Origin: a virus
Direction: 5' to 3' (one strand)
IMG/VR virus record: IMGVR_UViG_3300005471_000019
Span: 1 to 56,799 of that record
Length of the DNA stretch: 56,799 nt
The first letter of the stretch is position 1. The number at the start of each line of letters is the position of its first letter. Shown here one piece after another: positions 14,511 through 23,842 of the stretch. The notes below the pieces were generated by a model. It was given only the letters and a program-made list of their open reading frames with translations, was not told the DNA's origin and searched no databases. Made by a program: the position numbers and the translations under genes.

Positions 14511-16460
14511 TCAGCCTTTCTGGCGGCGCTCGCCGCGCTGCCTGTCCTCCTGGTCGCGCCGTTCTTGCAGGCGCGTCCTCTCGGCCTCGTGCCTGTCCGC
14601 GCGGGCGGCGTCCTCCCTGTCGCGCCTGTCCTGCCTTGCGTCGTCCTCCTTGCCGCGCTCCTCTTCCAGTGTTTCGCGCTTCGCGGAGTAGCGCTCGGCT
14701 ATATCGTTCTCCCGGTCGGCAAAGGCGCCATCTCGCTCCTCGCGCCGGACATCCTCCTCACCCCGGCGATCGTCAAGCGCGTCCTGCTGTCCCTCGACCT
14801 CGGTAAGACGCTTATCGAAAGCATCGTCCTCCTTACCGAGTCGGTCCTGACGGTCACTGTCCTCCCTGTCGCGGGCCTCCTGAGTTACCCTGTCCTCGGC
14901 CTCCCACTTCGCATCGTTGGCGGCGTGCTGGTCGGCGCGCTGCTGATCGGTAATCTCCTCGCGCTCGTGGGCCTCCTCGATGGCGGTCGATTCGGCGTCG
15001 CGTCGGTCGGTCGTGTCGCCATCCTCCTTCTCGCGCTGCCTGTCGATGGCCGCGCTCTCCTTCTCGCGCTCGCCCATGACGCGCTCTTCTTCGCGGTCCA
15101 GTCTCGCCCTGGATCGGTCAATTGCTCCCTGTTCCTTCTCCTCGTTGCGGTCGTATTTCGCATCCTCTCTGTCCGCCTTCTCCTTCTCCTTCTCCAGCGC
15201 TGCGTTCTCCTTTGACTCCGCGCTGTCGATCTTCTCATCCTCCTTCTCGCGCGCGGTGTCGATCTTCTCATCCTCCGCGGTGCGCTTCTCCTCGACGGCC
15301 TCGGCCTCGGCCTGCTGGCGCTCCTCCAGCTGGGCATCCTCGTCGGCGCGGCGATCCTCCGCTGCCTGGTCTTCTCGACTTTCCTGGTCCTGCTTCGCCT
15401 GAGCTGCCGGGTCGGTTCCGCCCCCGCCGCCCTCACCGAAGCGCCCGTGTTCGTCGCGCGGCTGATCCTCGTTGAAGGCCAGCACGGCCAGGACGCAATC
15501 GAGCTGCTCCGCGGCAAGGGCTGAAGCCAGCGCGGGCCAGGATGTGAGGCCAACAGACTTTGCCTCAGAACCCGGGAACTGGTACGCAGACGCATCGGCG
15601 TCAACGAACTTCCGCGGATCACCCTCGGGCGGCTGGACAGCCGAGAAGACTTTCCACCAGGGCTTTTTGTCCGGCGGTTTCTCGGGTTCCTTCTTCGGCG
15701 CGGGCGGTTTCTCGGGTTCCTTCTTCGGCGCGGGCGGTTTCTCGGGTTCCTTCTTCGGCGCGGGAGGTTTGATCTCTTGCTGGAGCTGCTCGGCCTTGAT
15801 GTGCCACTGATCGCCCTTCTGGGTAACCTCCTTGATGCGCAGGGGCATTTGATTGGGGAGGAGCATCTCCTGTTCAACGGGCGTCAGGGAGTGAGGCTTG
15901 ACATCCAGGCCGCGCGTCGCTGCGATGTTCAGATGGACATTGCCGCCGAAGTAGCCCGAGGGAAGGGTCGTCGTGGAGGCGAACCCCTTGTGGATGACCG
16001 GCTCGCCTGAAGCGGCGGCGTCCTTCATGCTCGCGATGAACTGGTCTTTCTCCGCGCCATAAAGGGTCAGCCCGCGTGTCACCTGAACCGGCTCGGCTAA
16101 CTCCTTGCTCCTGGCCATTGCCGACTGAATGCCGTCGTGCATCTTCTGCTGATCGGGATCAAGAGGTCGCCCAGCGCGGAGGGCCTCGTTGAGTGTCTGG
16201 TAGCCGCCGCCCGTGTAAGCCTTGACGGACTGCTTCTCAGCGGCATCCAGTTCTGGCCGCGCACCATCGGCTATCTTCGGGTTTGGCGCGAAGCGATCGG
16301 GTGCGGGTGCGGGTGTTTCGGACTTGCCGTCGCCCCCGCCGGAACCAAAGCGTCCCTTCTCGTCGCGCTCCTGGTCAGGGTTGAAGGCCAGGGCACAATC
16401 AAGTTGCACGGCAGCGAGAGTCAGCGCCAGCGCGGGCCAGGAAGTGAGGTCAGGGGGCAT
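14511..16460 (-). CDS. Portal-linked ADP-ribosyltransferase-like effector with charged coiled-coil tail
   Basis: 649 residues directly after the portal gene (11-base overlap). Residues 26-43 (FNPDQERDEKGRFGSGG) are the motif that precedes toxin domains in many phage minor head proteins. Residues of about 75-225 form an R-S-E class ADP-ribosyltransferase: VTRGLTLYG (Arg129), KGFASTTT (Ser162), TPVEQEMLLP (Glu196-x-Glu198), with YFGGNVHLNI between. Three copies of KPPAPKKEPE (231-260) link to a second copy of the LTSWPALA-AFN-DEHGRFG module (about 304-344). The last 300 residues are an extreme E/D/R/K-rich single-helix or coiled-coil region. Inference: a virion-carried enzyme injected with DNA, or a scaffold-like head protein. 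Confidence 0.78.
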   Translation of the reverse strand: MPPDLTSWPALALTLAAVQLDCALAFNPDQERDEKGRFGSGGGDGKSETPAPAPDRFAPNPKIADGARPELDAAEKQSVKAYTGGGYQTLNEALRAGRPLDPDQQKMHDGIQSAMARSKELAEPVQVTRGLTLYGAEKDQFIASMKDAAASGEPVIHKGFASTTTLPSGYFGGNVHLNIAATRGLDVKPHSLTPVEQEMLLPNQMPLRIKEVTQKGDQWHIKAEQLQQEIKPPAPKKEPEKPPAPKKEPEKPPAPKKEPEKPPDKKPWWKVFSAVQPPEGDPRKFVDADASAYQFPGSEAKSVGLTSWPALASALAAEQLDCVLAVLAFNEDQPRDEHGRFGEGGGGGTDPAAQAKQDQESREDQAAEDRRADEDAQLEERQQAEAEAVEEKRTAEDEKIDTAREKEDEKIDSAESKENAALEKEKEKADREDAKYDRNEEKEQGAIDRSRARLDREEERVMGEREKESAAIDRQREKEDGDTTDRRDAESTAIEEAHEREEITDQQRADQHAANDAKWEAEDRVTQEARDREDSDRQDRLGKEDDAFDKRLTEVEGQQDALDDRRGEEDVRREERDGAFADRENDIAERYSAKRETLEEERGKEDDARQDRRDREDAARADRHEAERTRLQERRDQEDRQRGERRQKG

Positions 16461-18099
16461 CGGACTGCGTCTCCTTCAGCCGCTCGCGCAGGTTGCCCAT
16501 GTGTCGGGCGGCCAGGACGCTGGCGATCACCTCCCAGCCGGCGTCCTGGCCCTGCCGCGCCAGCTGGGTCGCACGCACGCACGCGGCCAGCGTCTCCTTA
16601 ACCCAGGCTTCATGCTCAGTCGCATGCTTTTCCAGCCAGCTCGCTGGATCGCCGGTGCGCTTCTGCGCATCCTCGCTGCGCTGCTGTTCGCGGCGCAGGA
16701 TACGGGCGTGCGCGTCCTCCCACACGGGCAGTAGCACGTCATGCACGGAGAAGGACGTTGCGGCGGGTTCGGCTGGTGGTTCGGGCGGTGGCTTGTCTTC
16801 TTCAGGGGGTGCAGGCGTACCCTGGTTGGGCGGAGCCGGCGGGAGCTTTGGCGGGGCGGGCGGTTCCTCGCCCGCTTTCTCCAGCAACTGCATGTTCACG
16901 GGCACAAACCTCTTGTCGCCATCCTTACCAATCGGGTTGAGGTCGAGGTACTCGCGCGCCTCGTTGACGTCAAAGACGCCGTCACCGAGCATCTGGTGGA
17001 TATGGTTGGTCTGCGCCGTTGTGTCACCACGCAACAGCGCCTTGAGATCCATCTTCGTGAAGACGTTACCCCTGCTGTTGCGGCCGAACATCTTGATGTT
17101 CGCTTCCTGCTCCATCCGCACCACCCAGGGGAGCAGGGTGTCGGTGACGTACTCGATGGACTGCTGCTCGATGTTGGAGTAGGTCGAGCGGGTGAGGTCG
17201 CCGATCTTGTGCGGCGGAACGCGAAAGACTCTGGCCATCTCGGTCGGGGTGAACTGGCGCTGCTGAAGGAACTGCGCGTCCTCGGGGGGCAGGCCGGTCT
17301 GGTGCCAGGTGATGCCGCCCTCCAGCACCGCCAGTCTCCGCTTCCTTCCAGGGCCGCCGTGGACGCGCTCAAAGGATTCGCGCAGGTTCCGCCTGGCCTC
17401 CTCGTTCAGGCGCTGCGGGCTTTCGAGGATGCCGCCGGGCGTGCTGTCGTTGGCGCTGAAGCTGGCAGCCTGTTCCTCCAGGGCAATGCCAACACCGATG
17501 GCGCGAGCGAACAGGCGCACCACGGGGTAGCCGACCAGCCCATCGAAGCCCAGCCCCCTCAAGTGGAAGACGTCCTCGGCATCCAGGACGGTGTTGGGAC
17601 TGCGGGGATTGTGGACGTCGTAGACCAGTCGGCCCGAGGCAGTTCGGTCGGGCATGACGCGGTCAGGGGTGAGCTGCCACAGCCAGACGGGGCGGCCGAC
17701 GTAGTCGCGCTCGATTTCGCTGTAACCGTTACCCCAGGTGAGGGCATGGGCCAGGATGGTTTCGCGCCAGTGATAAGCGGGTGTCTCGGGGTTGGCCTGG
17801 ACATCGAGCAACCAATCAGCGGGAGCATCGTCGAGGCGATCGCGGCCGCCACCGGCGCGCCGGCGGTAGACGTTCCAGGGCAGCTTGCCGCCGTCCTCGG
17901 CGATGACGCGCACGCAGGCGAAGACGCTTGCCAGGGTAAGCGCCGTGTCCTCGTTGACGCGCACGCCCGCGCTGCGCTGGGGCAGGGACATGGGGCCGCG
18001 GGAACCCGGATCGGGCGGACCAGTGCCAGCACCCAGGGCAGCGGGAGGCTGGCCGTTTTTCGAGGGCGGGGGCGACCGGCCCTTGCGCTTCGTGGTCAT
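16450..18099 (-). CDS. Portal protein (HK97 type)
   Basis: 549 residues from the ATG at 18099, which overlaps the upstream stop (ATGA). Family motifs: TALTLASVFACVRVIAEDGGKLPWNVYRR, LLDVQANPETPAYHWRETILAHALTWGNGYSEIERD, VFHLRGLGFDGLVGYPVVRLFARAIGVGIALEEQAASF, TPGGILESPQRL and FTPTEMARVFRVPPHKIGDLTRSTYSNIEQQSIEYVTDTLLPWVVRMEQE. The C-terminus has a Pro-rich spacer (about residues 420-460) followed by a helical extension, longer than HK97. It forms the dodecameric DNA channel at one capsid vertex. Confidence 0.95.
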   Translation of the reverse strand: MTTKRKGRSPPPSKNGQPPAALGAGTGPPDPGSRGPMSLPQRSAGVRVNEDTALTLASVFACVRVIAEDGGKLPWNVYRRRAGGGRDRLDDAPADWLLDVQANPETPAYHWRETILAHALTWGNGYSEIERDYVGRPVWLWQLTPDRVMPDRTASGRLVYDVHNPRSPNTVLDAEDVFHLRGLGFDGLVGYPVVRLFARAIGVGIALEEQAASFSANDSTPGGILESPQRLNEEARRNLRESFERVHGGPGRKRRLAVLEGGITWHQTGLPPEDAQFLQQRQFTPTEMARVFRVPPHKIGDLTRSTYSNIEQQSIEYVTDTLLPWVVRMEQEANIKMFGRNSRGNVFTKMDLKALLRGDTTAQTNHIHQMLGDGVFDVNEAREYLDLNPIGKDGDKRFVPVNMQLLEKAGEEPPAPPKLPPAPPNQGTPAPPEEDKPPPEPPAEPAATSFSVHDVLLPVWEDAHARILRREQQRSEDAQKRTGDPASWLEKHATEHEAWVKETLAACVRATQLARQGQDAGWEVIASVLAARHMGNLRERLKETQSDAP

Positions 18100-18527
18100 C
18101 AGCGAGACTCCAGAGCCAGCAAGGATACACGGCAAATTGCCAGGGGGGCGGTGTCAGCGGTGGCTTCCAGCGAACCGGCACGCTCCCACCCGGCGTAGTC
18201 GTGCCAGCCGGCAGCCCACACCGCTGGCTTTTCCAAACCACCGGTCACAGCCGGCGCGTCGATGGCGAAGCAAGCGCAGGTGTTGCCGCGGACCTTCGGC
18301 TTCCACCCGCGCACCTTCTCCACCACCTCCCAGGCTGCGGCGATGTCAGTGGAGGGTGACCAGAAGGGATTGGCGGCGCTCAAACTGTCAACGTCCAGCC
18401 AGGGCTGTCCCGATCTCCGTTCCGTCCAGTTGGAACAGGCAGCACGGTGCCACCCCATCACCTTCTCGGCAACGAGGGCGTCCAGTTCCGGGCCAGCTTC
18501 CAGCGCCATGACCTCGTCGCGCGTCAT
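18099..18527 (-). CDS. Phage ABA-sandwich domain protein
   Basis: 142 residues. The ABA-sandwich pattern is clear: MTRDEVMALEAGPELDALVAEKVMGWH at the start, NPFWSPSTDIAAAWEVVEKVRGW in the middle, and TAPLAICRVSLLALES at the end. These small proteins are frequent in phage genomes and have no settled function. It sits between the large terminase and portal with four-base overlaps on both sides. Confidence 0.82.
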   Translation of the reverse strand: MTRDEVMALEAGPELDALVAEKVMGWHRAACSNWTERRSGQPWLDVDSLSAANPFWSPSTDIAAAWEVVEKVRGWKPKVRGNTCACFAIDAPAVTGGLEKPAVWAAGWHDYAGWERAGSLEATADTAPLAICRVSLLALESR

Positions 18528-20353
18528 CAGTCATCCTCATCAGGGTCGTCGTGCCACAGGTCGTAGGCGGGCCGGTCCGGCAGGGCAGCGGGGGTTCGGA
18601 CAGAGGGCGCATCCTCGCCCACCACGAACACCCCGCCACTCTCGTAGGGGGACTCGGCTTCGCGCACCAGGACGCGGGCATGTGCCATCACAGCCGCAAC
18701 AATCCCGTCCACCTTCCGTGGGCTCCACGGTTCGGGCTTTGCTGGCCGCACCTGCCCGCCGGCGTTGCTGAGCAGTTGAACGTTGGCTGCCATCCAGCCC
18801 AGGACGGGATTGTCCCCGTGGTGGAGCTTGCCGGACTTGAGGAGCGCCTCAAAGGATTTGGTCGGCTCCGTGAAGTTGGCCAGGGTCTGCGCGAACTCCA
18901 CCACCTTCAGGCCGTCGTGTTGCAGGTGCGTGGTGATGGATGACGCTTCCCAGCGGTCGAACGCGGTGTCCTCGATCCAGTGATCCCGGTTGGCCTCCTT
19001 GATGTCCAGCTCGATGCGGTCGAGGTCGATCACCTCGCCCTCGGTCAGGGTGACCCAGCCCTCGCGCTCCCACACCAGCCAGGGGACGTTGTCACGGTGG
19101 GCGCGAACCTGGGCGCCCGCGCGCGGAATCCAGAACCAGCAACGCAGCGTGTGGTGCCCCGGGTCGGGGTAGTCGGGGAAGCACAGGACCAGGGCGGCCA
19201 CGTCGGTTTTGCTGGCCACGTCCAGCCCGCCGCAGCAGCGCCGGCCACGGAGCTGCTCGAAGTCGATCTTGCCCGCGCCCCGCGCCCACAGATCGGCGGG
19301 AAGCCAGGAAATTAAGCCCTCCGTCCACCAGCAGAAATTTAAGCGACGGACGATACCTTCTTTAGCTGGCATCCCCTGTGCTTCGGCAACCTGTTCGCGC
19401 AGATACTTCAGCGTGACGCTCACGCCGAGGTTGGGATTCGCCTTCGGCCAGCACGCCTCATTCCGCCAGTCATCGCAATCCGGGCAACCATCGACGGGCT
19501 GTTGTTTGCCCTCGGCAAGATGCGCCGCGCACGGATCGAGGCCGCAGACGAAGGCGAACCAGGAGTCGTTAGCCACACGACCCTCGAGGACGTCCACACT
19601 GTACTGGTGGTGCTGCCAGCAGACGCTGGCGCGGTCGTGCCCTGCATTGGTGATCTCCCAGACGAGGGCCTGCCGCCTGCCCTTGGTGCCCGCCCGCATC
19701 TTGTCCACGACGAGGGACGTGGGGTGTTCGTGAACCTCATCGATCAACGCCATGTGCACGCGCTTGCCGTCCAGGCCCTTGTGCTCGCTGCTGACGGGCC
19801 GGAAGAACGAACGGGTGGCAAGGTAGGCGATGTTGGCCTGTCCGACGTCCAGGCGCTTGCTGAGGGCCGGGCTGGCGCTGACCATGTTCTTCGCATCGCG
19901 GAACAGGATGCTTGCCTGGTCGTGCGTGGTCGCGGCAGAGTACACCTCGCTGCCTGCTTCCCCGTCCGCCACCAGGCCGTACAGGCCGACGCCCGCGGCC
20001 ATCGGCGTTTTACCCGCTCCCTTCGCTACCTCTACATAAGCTGTCCGAAATCGCCTGAATCCATCCTCGCCCTTCCAGCCGAACACGCACCCCACGGCGA
20101 ACTGCTGCCAGGGCTGGAGCAGGAAGGGTTGACCCTCGTGCTCGCCCTCGGCCAGGTGCAGGTGACTGAAGAAGTCGATGATGTGCTGGGCAGCGGCGGG
20201 GTCCCAGCGCAGGCCGCGGGCGGGGCCGTCCTCGAGGTCCTGTAGGTGGCGCTGGCAGGCCAACCTCTGAAGGCGCCCGGCCACCACCTTGCCCGCTACC
20301 ACGTTGCGGGCGAAGGCAGTGACCGGGTCCACAGGGGCACGCTTACGGGCCAC
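18527..20353 (-). CDS. terL: Terminase large subunit
   Basis: 608 residues. ATPase domain: RTAYVEVAKGAGKTPMAAGVGLYG (Walker A AKGAGKT at about 110-116) and VHMALIDEVHEHPTSLVVDKM (Walker B LIDE). The C-terminal nuclease domain starts near CCGGLDVASKTDVAALVLCFPDY, with later acidic residues (DLDRIELD). The long form with HIIDFFSHLHLAEGEHEGQPFLLQPWQQFAVGCVFGW at the N-terminus is of the HK97/Terminase_1 type, which usually cuts at cos ends. It powers DNA translocation through the portal. Confidence 0.95.
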   Translation of the reverse strand: MARKRAPVDPVTAFARNVVAGKVVAGRLQRLACQRHLQDLEDGPARGLRWDPAAAQHIIDFFSHLHLAEGEHEGQPFLLQPWQQFAVGCVFGWKGEDGFRRFRTAYVEVAKGAGKTPMAAGVGLYGLVADGEAGSEVYSAATTHDQASILFRDAKNMVSASPALSKRLDVGQANIAYLATRSFFRPVSSEHKGLDGKRVHMALIDEVHEHPTSLVVDKMRAGTKGRRQALVWEITNAGHDRASVCWQHHQYSVDVLEGRVANDSWFAFVCGLDPCAAHLAEGKQQPVDGCPDCDDWRNEACWPKANPNLGVSVTLKYLREQVAEAQGMPAKEGIVRRLNFCWWTEGLISWLPADLWARGAGKIDFEQLRGRRCCGGLDVASKTDVAALVLCFPDYPDPGHHTLRCWFWIPRAGAQVRAHRDNVPWLVWEREGWVTLTEGEVIDLDRIELDIKEANRDHWIEDTAFDRWEASSITTHLQHDGLKVVEFAQTLANFTEPTKSFEALLKSGKLHHGDNPVLGWMAANVQLLSNAGGQVRPAKPEPWSPRKVDGIVAAVMAHARVLVREAESPYESGGVFVVGEDAPSVRTPAALPDRPAYDLWHDDPDEDD

Positions 20354-20575
20354 TCAGCTGCCCTCCCGGATACGCCTGGCGATCTCCTCGTGGCAGCGCT
20401 GAGAGAGACAGCAGGGGCCTTCTCGCCCTGCCAGCTTTGCGCAGCGCTCGCGCTCGGCCAGCACCAGCGCAACAATGTTGGCCGTGGCCGTCTCGATATC
20501 CAGGCCCTCGCGGTAATCCCTGCCCATCCAATCCAGGCAGTTGCGAGCGGCCAGCGCAAGTTCAGCCTCGTTCAC
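20354..20575 (-). CDS. Small hypothetical protein
   Basis: 73 residues: MNEAELALAARNCLDWMGRDYREGLDIETATANIVALVLAERERCAKLAGREGPCCLSQRC. The 'I-V-A-L-V-L-A-E-R-E-R-C-A-K-L' segment is common in small phage accessory proteins. It lies exactly between the two terminase-region genes with no gap. No function inferred. Confidence 0.65.
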   Translation of the reverse strand: MNEAELALAARNCLDWMGRDYREGLDIETATANIVALVLAERERCAKLAGREGPCCLSQRCHEEIARRIREGS

Positions 20576-20899
20576 CTAGCCTCCCTCCGCTCGTGGCATG
20601 TACTCCTGCGTGATCAGTACCGGCTCGCCCAGGGTCAGCTGAATCGTGAGCGCCATCGTGCTGAGCGAGGCGGCCACTCCCAGACGGTGGATGAACGCCT
20701 GGAACTCGGGCCACATCCAGACCACCTCTCCCAGCACCTGGACACGGCCCGTCTCCTGGCGGAGCTGTGCTGCCCGCGCCTCCGGCATGGCGCCCTCGGC
20801 TCGCTCCTCCAGCAGGCGATCGGCCAGGGCGTAGGCTGCCACCAGGTCGCCCCTGAGCGTGGCGATGGCCAGGGCCTCGGCGAGCGTCTGCATCGTCAA
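20576..20899 (-). CDS. Small hypothetical protein
   Basis: 107 residues (MTMQTLAEALAIATLRGDLVAAYALADRLLEERA). Largely helical, with a conserved-looking hydrophobic end LSTMALTIQLTLGEPVLITQEYMP. Start overlaps the small terminase stop (GTTGACGATGC region), in line with the compact operon. No family recognised. Confidence 0.65.
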   Translation of the reverse strand: MTMQTLAEALAIATLRGDLVAAYALADRLLEERAEGAMPEARAAQLRQETGRVQVLGEVVWMWPEFQAFIHRLGVAASLSTMALTIQLTLGEPVLITQEYMPRAEGG

Positions 20900-21366
20900 C
20901 CACCCTTCCGATTTAAGAGGGTCTCGAACGGATCGGCTTCCTCGGCCACCTCGCCGCCCTTGATGCGCGCCCGGGCCGCGGGGGTGAAACCGAAGTGGCC
21001 AGCCAGGCGCAGCAGGCGCTCAACGGCGCGGTCCTTCTGCCGGACCAGTGGGTTCGTCACGATGTTTCCCACCACCGTCTTGATCAGTCGGCCGGTATCC
21101 TCGACCTGTTTGGTCAGGGTCACGAACTCCGCCCATGCCTCGCAGTAGGCGGCAAGGATGGCACGGTCCATCCTTGCCAGTACCCCCAGGGCCAGCAGTT
21201 CCTTCGTCTGCCGGCGCCACTCGGCCCTTGCCTCGCGCGAGAGGAAGGCAGGGCACGACGGCGCAACCACCGGCGGGGCAACCTCGCCCTCGCGGTGCTC
21301 CAGGAGTCGGCTTCCGCGGAGCTTGAGGATGGGAGTAGGCGTCGGCGGGGGTCCACGACGGCCCAT
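20896..21366 (-). CDS. Terminase small subunit (P27 family)
   Basis: 156 residues: MGRRGPPPTPTPILKLRGSRLLEH, CPAFLSREARAEWRRQTKELLALGVLARMDRAILAAYCEAWAEFV, and NIVTNPLVRQKDRAVERLLRLAGHFGFTPAARARI. The 'G-R-x-G-P-x-P-T-P ... L-R-G' start and 'A-x-A-x-Y-C-x-x-W-A ... G-x-x-x-x-N-P ... F-G-x-T-P-A-A-R' are signatures of phage P27-type small terminases. It recognises the packaging site, which is expected near its own gene. Confidence 0.92.
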   Translation of the reverse strand: MGRRGPPPTPTPILKLRGSRLLEHREGEVAPPVVAPSCPAFLSREARAEWRRQTKELLALGVLARMDRAILAAYCEAWAEFVTLTKQVEDTGRLIKTVVGNIVTNPLVRQKDRAVERLLRLAGHFGFTPAARARIKGGEVAEEADPFETLLNRKGG

Positions 21367-22652
21367 CAGTTTGCCCTCGCACAGGTGAGCCCCTCGGCCT
21401 CGGCGCGCTTCAGGACCACGTCGGCATACCGGGGCTCGATCTCACACCCGTAGCAGCGGCGGCCGAGACGGTGGGCGGCAATCAGGGTGGTGCCGGAGCC
21501 GAGGAAGGGGTCACCTACCAGGGCGCCAACCTTGCTGCATGCCCGAATGGGGCGAGACGGTAACTCGAGCGGATAGGCCACGGCATGCTCAAGGTTGGCC
21601 TCGAGTCGCACATCCCACACACTAGACCAGGTCTTGTGCTCCGTCGTGTCGTTGAAATAGAAGTCATCCCCCTTGTAGAGCCAGTAGACGCGCTCGTCGG
21701 AAGGGATGAACATACGGGCGTTTTGGGTGACGCTGCCGGGCCGCCTCCAGATGACCTCTTGCCGCCAGTTGAACTGGCCGGGAAGCCACTCCATCGGGGA
21801 AAGAACACGCTTGCTGCGATAGCGGTGTTTGTGGTTGTAGAAGAGCGAAGAACCATCCTCCATGACGTCGTACCACACCTCAAGAAACGATCGCTGCACC
21901 GCCTGATACTCCTCCTCCGGCATGGAGTCGGCGTAGGCCAGCCGCTCCACCTTCCCCACCCAATCACCCTCCTTGTGCATGCCGGAGGGGCGGAACTTGT
22001 CGATGCTCTGGTTGTAGGGCGGGGAGGTCACCACCAACGCCGCCTTCTCCCCTCCCATCAGCCGCGCCACGTTCTCCGCCTCTGTGCAGTCGCCCACGAG
22101 CAGGCGATGCTTGCCGCCAATCTCCCACAGCTCGCCGAGGCTGGTGCGCGTCGGCCCCTCTTCCTCGGGCGTAGCGTCGAAGTCGTCCCCGCCCCCGCCC
22201 GGCTCGACGTCCTGTCCCACGCCCGCCCCAGCCCCCAGGTCAGCCAGCATCTCCCGTAGCGCCTGGTCGTCTACCTTCACTTCGCCCAACAGCGCCTGGA
22301 GCTTACCCGCGTCAGCGGTCGCCATTGCTCCCAGCGGGTCCAGGATGGCCAGGAGCTTCAGCGCCTCGACCTCGTCCACATCCAGCACCAGAACGGGCAC
22401 CAGGGCGTCGGGGGTAGTCTCAGCGCGCAGGTGCCCATCGATCAGTTCCAGTCCTGCCTCGGTCTCCCTGGCCAGTAGGGCCCCGGCGTAGCCAATCTCG
22501 GCCAGGGCGCCTGCCAGGGCCCGTTTCTGGGCCTCGGGATGGGTGCGCCAGTTGCGGGGGTTGGCCAGCAGGTCCCCCGCCCTGACGCGACGCAGGGCCA
22601 CCACCCGGTCGCGGATGGGATTACCCCCCTGGCTGGTCCGCTTCTTGCCCAT
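21366..22652 (-). CDS. ParB-like / DNA methyltransferase fusion
   Basis: 428 residues. The N-terminal ParB/Srx-like fold (VRAGDLLANPRNWRTHPEAQKRALAGALAEIGYAGALLARE, LELIDGHLRAE) is fused to an N6-adenine/N4-cytosine methylase with catalytic TSPPYNQS, and SAM-binding VGDPFLGSGTTLIAAHRLGRRCYGCEIEP near the C-terminus. This arrangement is common in phages, usually next to the small terminase as here. It probably methylates phage DNA, to evade restriction or regulate packaging. Start and stop overlap neighbours by one base. Confidence 0.92.
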   Translation of the reverse strand: MGKKRTSQGGNPIRDRVVALRRVRAGDLLANPRNWRTHPEAQKRALAGALAEIGYAGALLARETEAGLELIDGHLRAETTPDALVPVLVLDVDEVEALKLLAILDPLGAMATADAGKLQALLGEVKVDDQALREMLADLGAGAGVGQDVEPGGGGDDFDATPEEEGPTRTSLGELWEIGGKHRLLVGDCTEAENVARLMGGEKAALVVTSPPYNQSIDKFRPSGMHKEGDWVGKVERLAYADSMPEEEYQAVQRSFLEVWYDVMEDGSSLFYNHKHRYRSKRVLSPMEWLPGQFNWRQEVIWRRPGSVTQNARMFIPSDERVYWLYKGDDFYFNDTTEHKTWSSVWDVRLEANLEHAVAYPLELPSRPIRACSKVGALVGDPFLGSGTTLIAAHRLGRRCYGCEIEPRYADVVLKRAEAEGLTCARAN

Positions 22653-22732
22653 CGGGTCCTCGAAAACCCTTTCAAAAACGCGCGCGGCTTGCGGTGCGGT
22701 CTACAGCCAAACGCCTGTACGATCCGACCCCC

Positions 22733-23011
22733 CTACCCCCCCGCCGCCTCGACCTTCGCGCGCCTGGCGTGCTTCTTCTCCTTCGCTGCCTTATGGTCGA
22801 GCGTCTTGTGCTCGACGTGTTCGGCGAGCACGTCGAGGTCGCCGAGGACGGTGATCGTGTGGCCACCGACGAAGTGGTAGAGGACGGTGTCCTCGCCATT
22901 GACCGGCTCGGCCGGATGGGCGAAGGCCAGGGCGTCCGTGTTCAGCACCAACTCGACCGGCACGGCGACCGGTGCATTGCCCAACTGTACCGCGTGAACC
23001 CTGAGTAGCAT
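22733..23011 (-). CDS. Hypothetical protein with basic C-terminus
   Basis: 92 residues, MLLRVHAVQLGNAPVAVPVELVLNTDALAFAHPAEPVNGEDTVLYHFVGGHTITVLGDLDVL, followed by a Lys/Arg-rich helix (AAKEKKHARRAKVEAAGG). AGACCTATC-type spacing upstream is weak. The beta-rich front and basic tail could be nucleic-acid related. No family recognised. Confidence 0.6.
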   Translation of the reverse strand: MLLRVHAVQLGNAPVAVPVELVLNTDALAFAHPAEPVNGEDTVLYHFVGGHTITVLGDLDVLAEHVEHKTLDHKAAKEKKHARRAKVEAAGG

Positions 23012-23056
23012 GATAGGTCTCCTTGGTTGATACTTACTGGCCCTGCCGAACCCCTG

Positions 23057-23740
23057 TCACATCTTACGCTTGTAGTCTCGCACACGGCGAGCATTGTTGC
23101 AGTGCCGACAGGAAGGGACAAGGTTGTCGGGATGGTTGTTCGTCCGATCCCTGTCAAGGTGGTCCACGCCCAGACCACGGTTGCTCTTGTGCGTGTAGTT
23201 GATTCGCCAGGAGAGTAGCAGGTCGCACCAATGGCACGAGTGACACCCAGGGCCGATCTTGTCGTACAGCACGATCCGGTGCTCATACTGCCAACCCGTC
23301 CTCTTGGCAAGCGGGTGCTCAGGTCGGTAGATGGCAATGTAGCCGTGCCCGGCCGAGCGTGCCGGCCGACACTCTGGCTTGCAGTAGAGGCGATCCGTGC
23401 CACGCCCGACAACACAGGTCATCTCCGACCCACAGGTTTTGCAGTGCCGACCCGGCGTCTCTCTGCGCTTCTGACGAACCGTACACTTGGCAGCGCAGGC
23501 ACGAGAGCAAAATTGCTTGATGATGCGACAGCAGACCAGTTCAGTGCCACAAAAGCCACATTGCGTGTAAACCACTCCACGACGAGGATGAAGCTGTTGG
23601 TCACGAGCAAGAGCTGTCGCCTTGCGACAGCGTTCACTGCAGTAGCCTGGCAAGCGGCCAGCCTTGATCTTCTGGTGAGCAAAAGAGATGTTGCAGTGCT
23701 TGCAGGTCAGAACAAGAGAGATAGGATGGACACGAGCCAT
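23057..23740 (-). CDS. HNH endonuclease with Cys-pair zinc motifs
   Basis: About 227 residues from the ATG at 23740. The C-terminal HNH region reads GHGYIAIYRPEHPLAKRTGWQYEHRIVLYDKIG, then LGVDHLDRDRTNNHPDNLVPSCRHCNNARRVRD (the His-Asn-His core). In front are four Cys-pair segments (CKHCNISF, CGFCGTELVC, CKTCGSEM, CSERCRKA), typical of homing-type HNH proteins that read DNA with zinc ribbons. The frame extends upstream to 23833, but that part lacks homologous character. Possibly a mobile homing nuclease: it sits isolated from tight operon spacing. Confidence 0.82.
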   Translation of the reverse strand: MARVHPISLVLTCKHCNISFAHQKIKAGRLPGYCSERCRKATALARDQQLHPRRGVVYTQCGFCGTELVCCRIIKQFCSRACAAKCTVRQKRRETPGRHCKTCGSEMTCVVGRGTDRLYCKPECRPARSAGHGYIAIYRPEHPLAKRTGWQYEHRIVLYDKIGPGCHSCHWCDLLLSWRINYTHKSNRGLGVDHLDRDRTNNHPDNLVPSCRHCNNARRVRDYKRKM

Positions 23741-23842
23741 GCGGCGGCCTCCAGTACAGGCTTCGGCGTGGTTAGATGCTGCTGGTGCTAACAACGCCAG
23801 CAGCATCGTCCATTCTAGGTCCCGCCTTCGCATCTTTCCACC

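Noticed and set aside
16741-18198. Long plus-strand frame opposite the portal gene
   Set aside because: Shadow; portal motifs on the minus strand are unambiguous.
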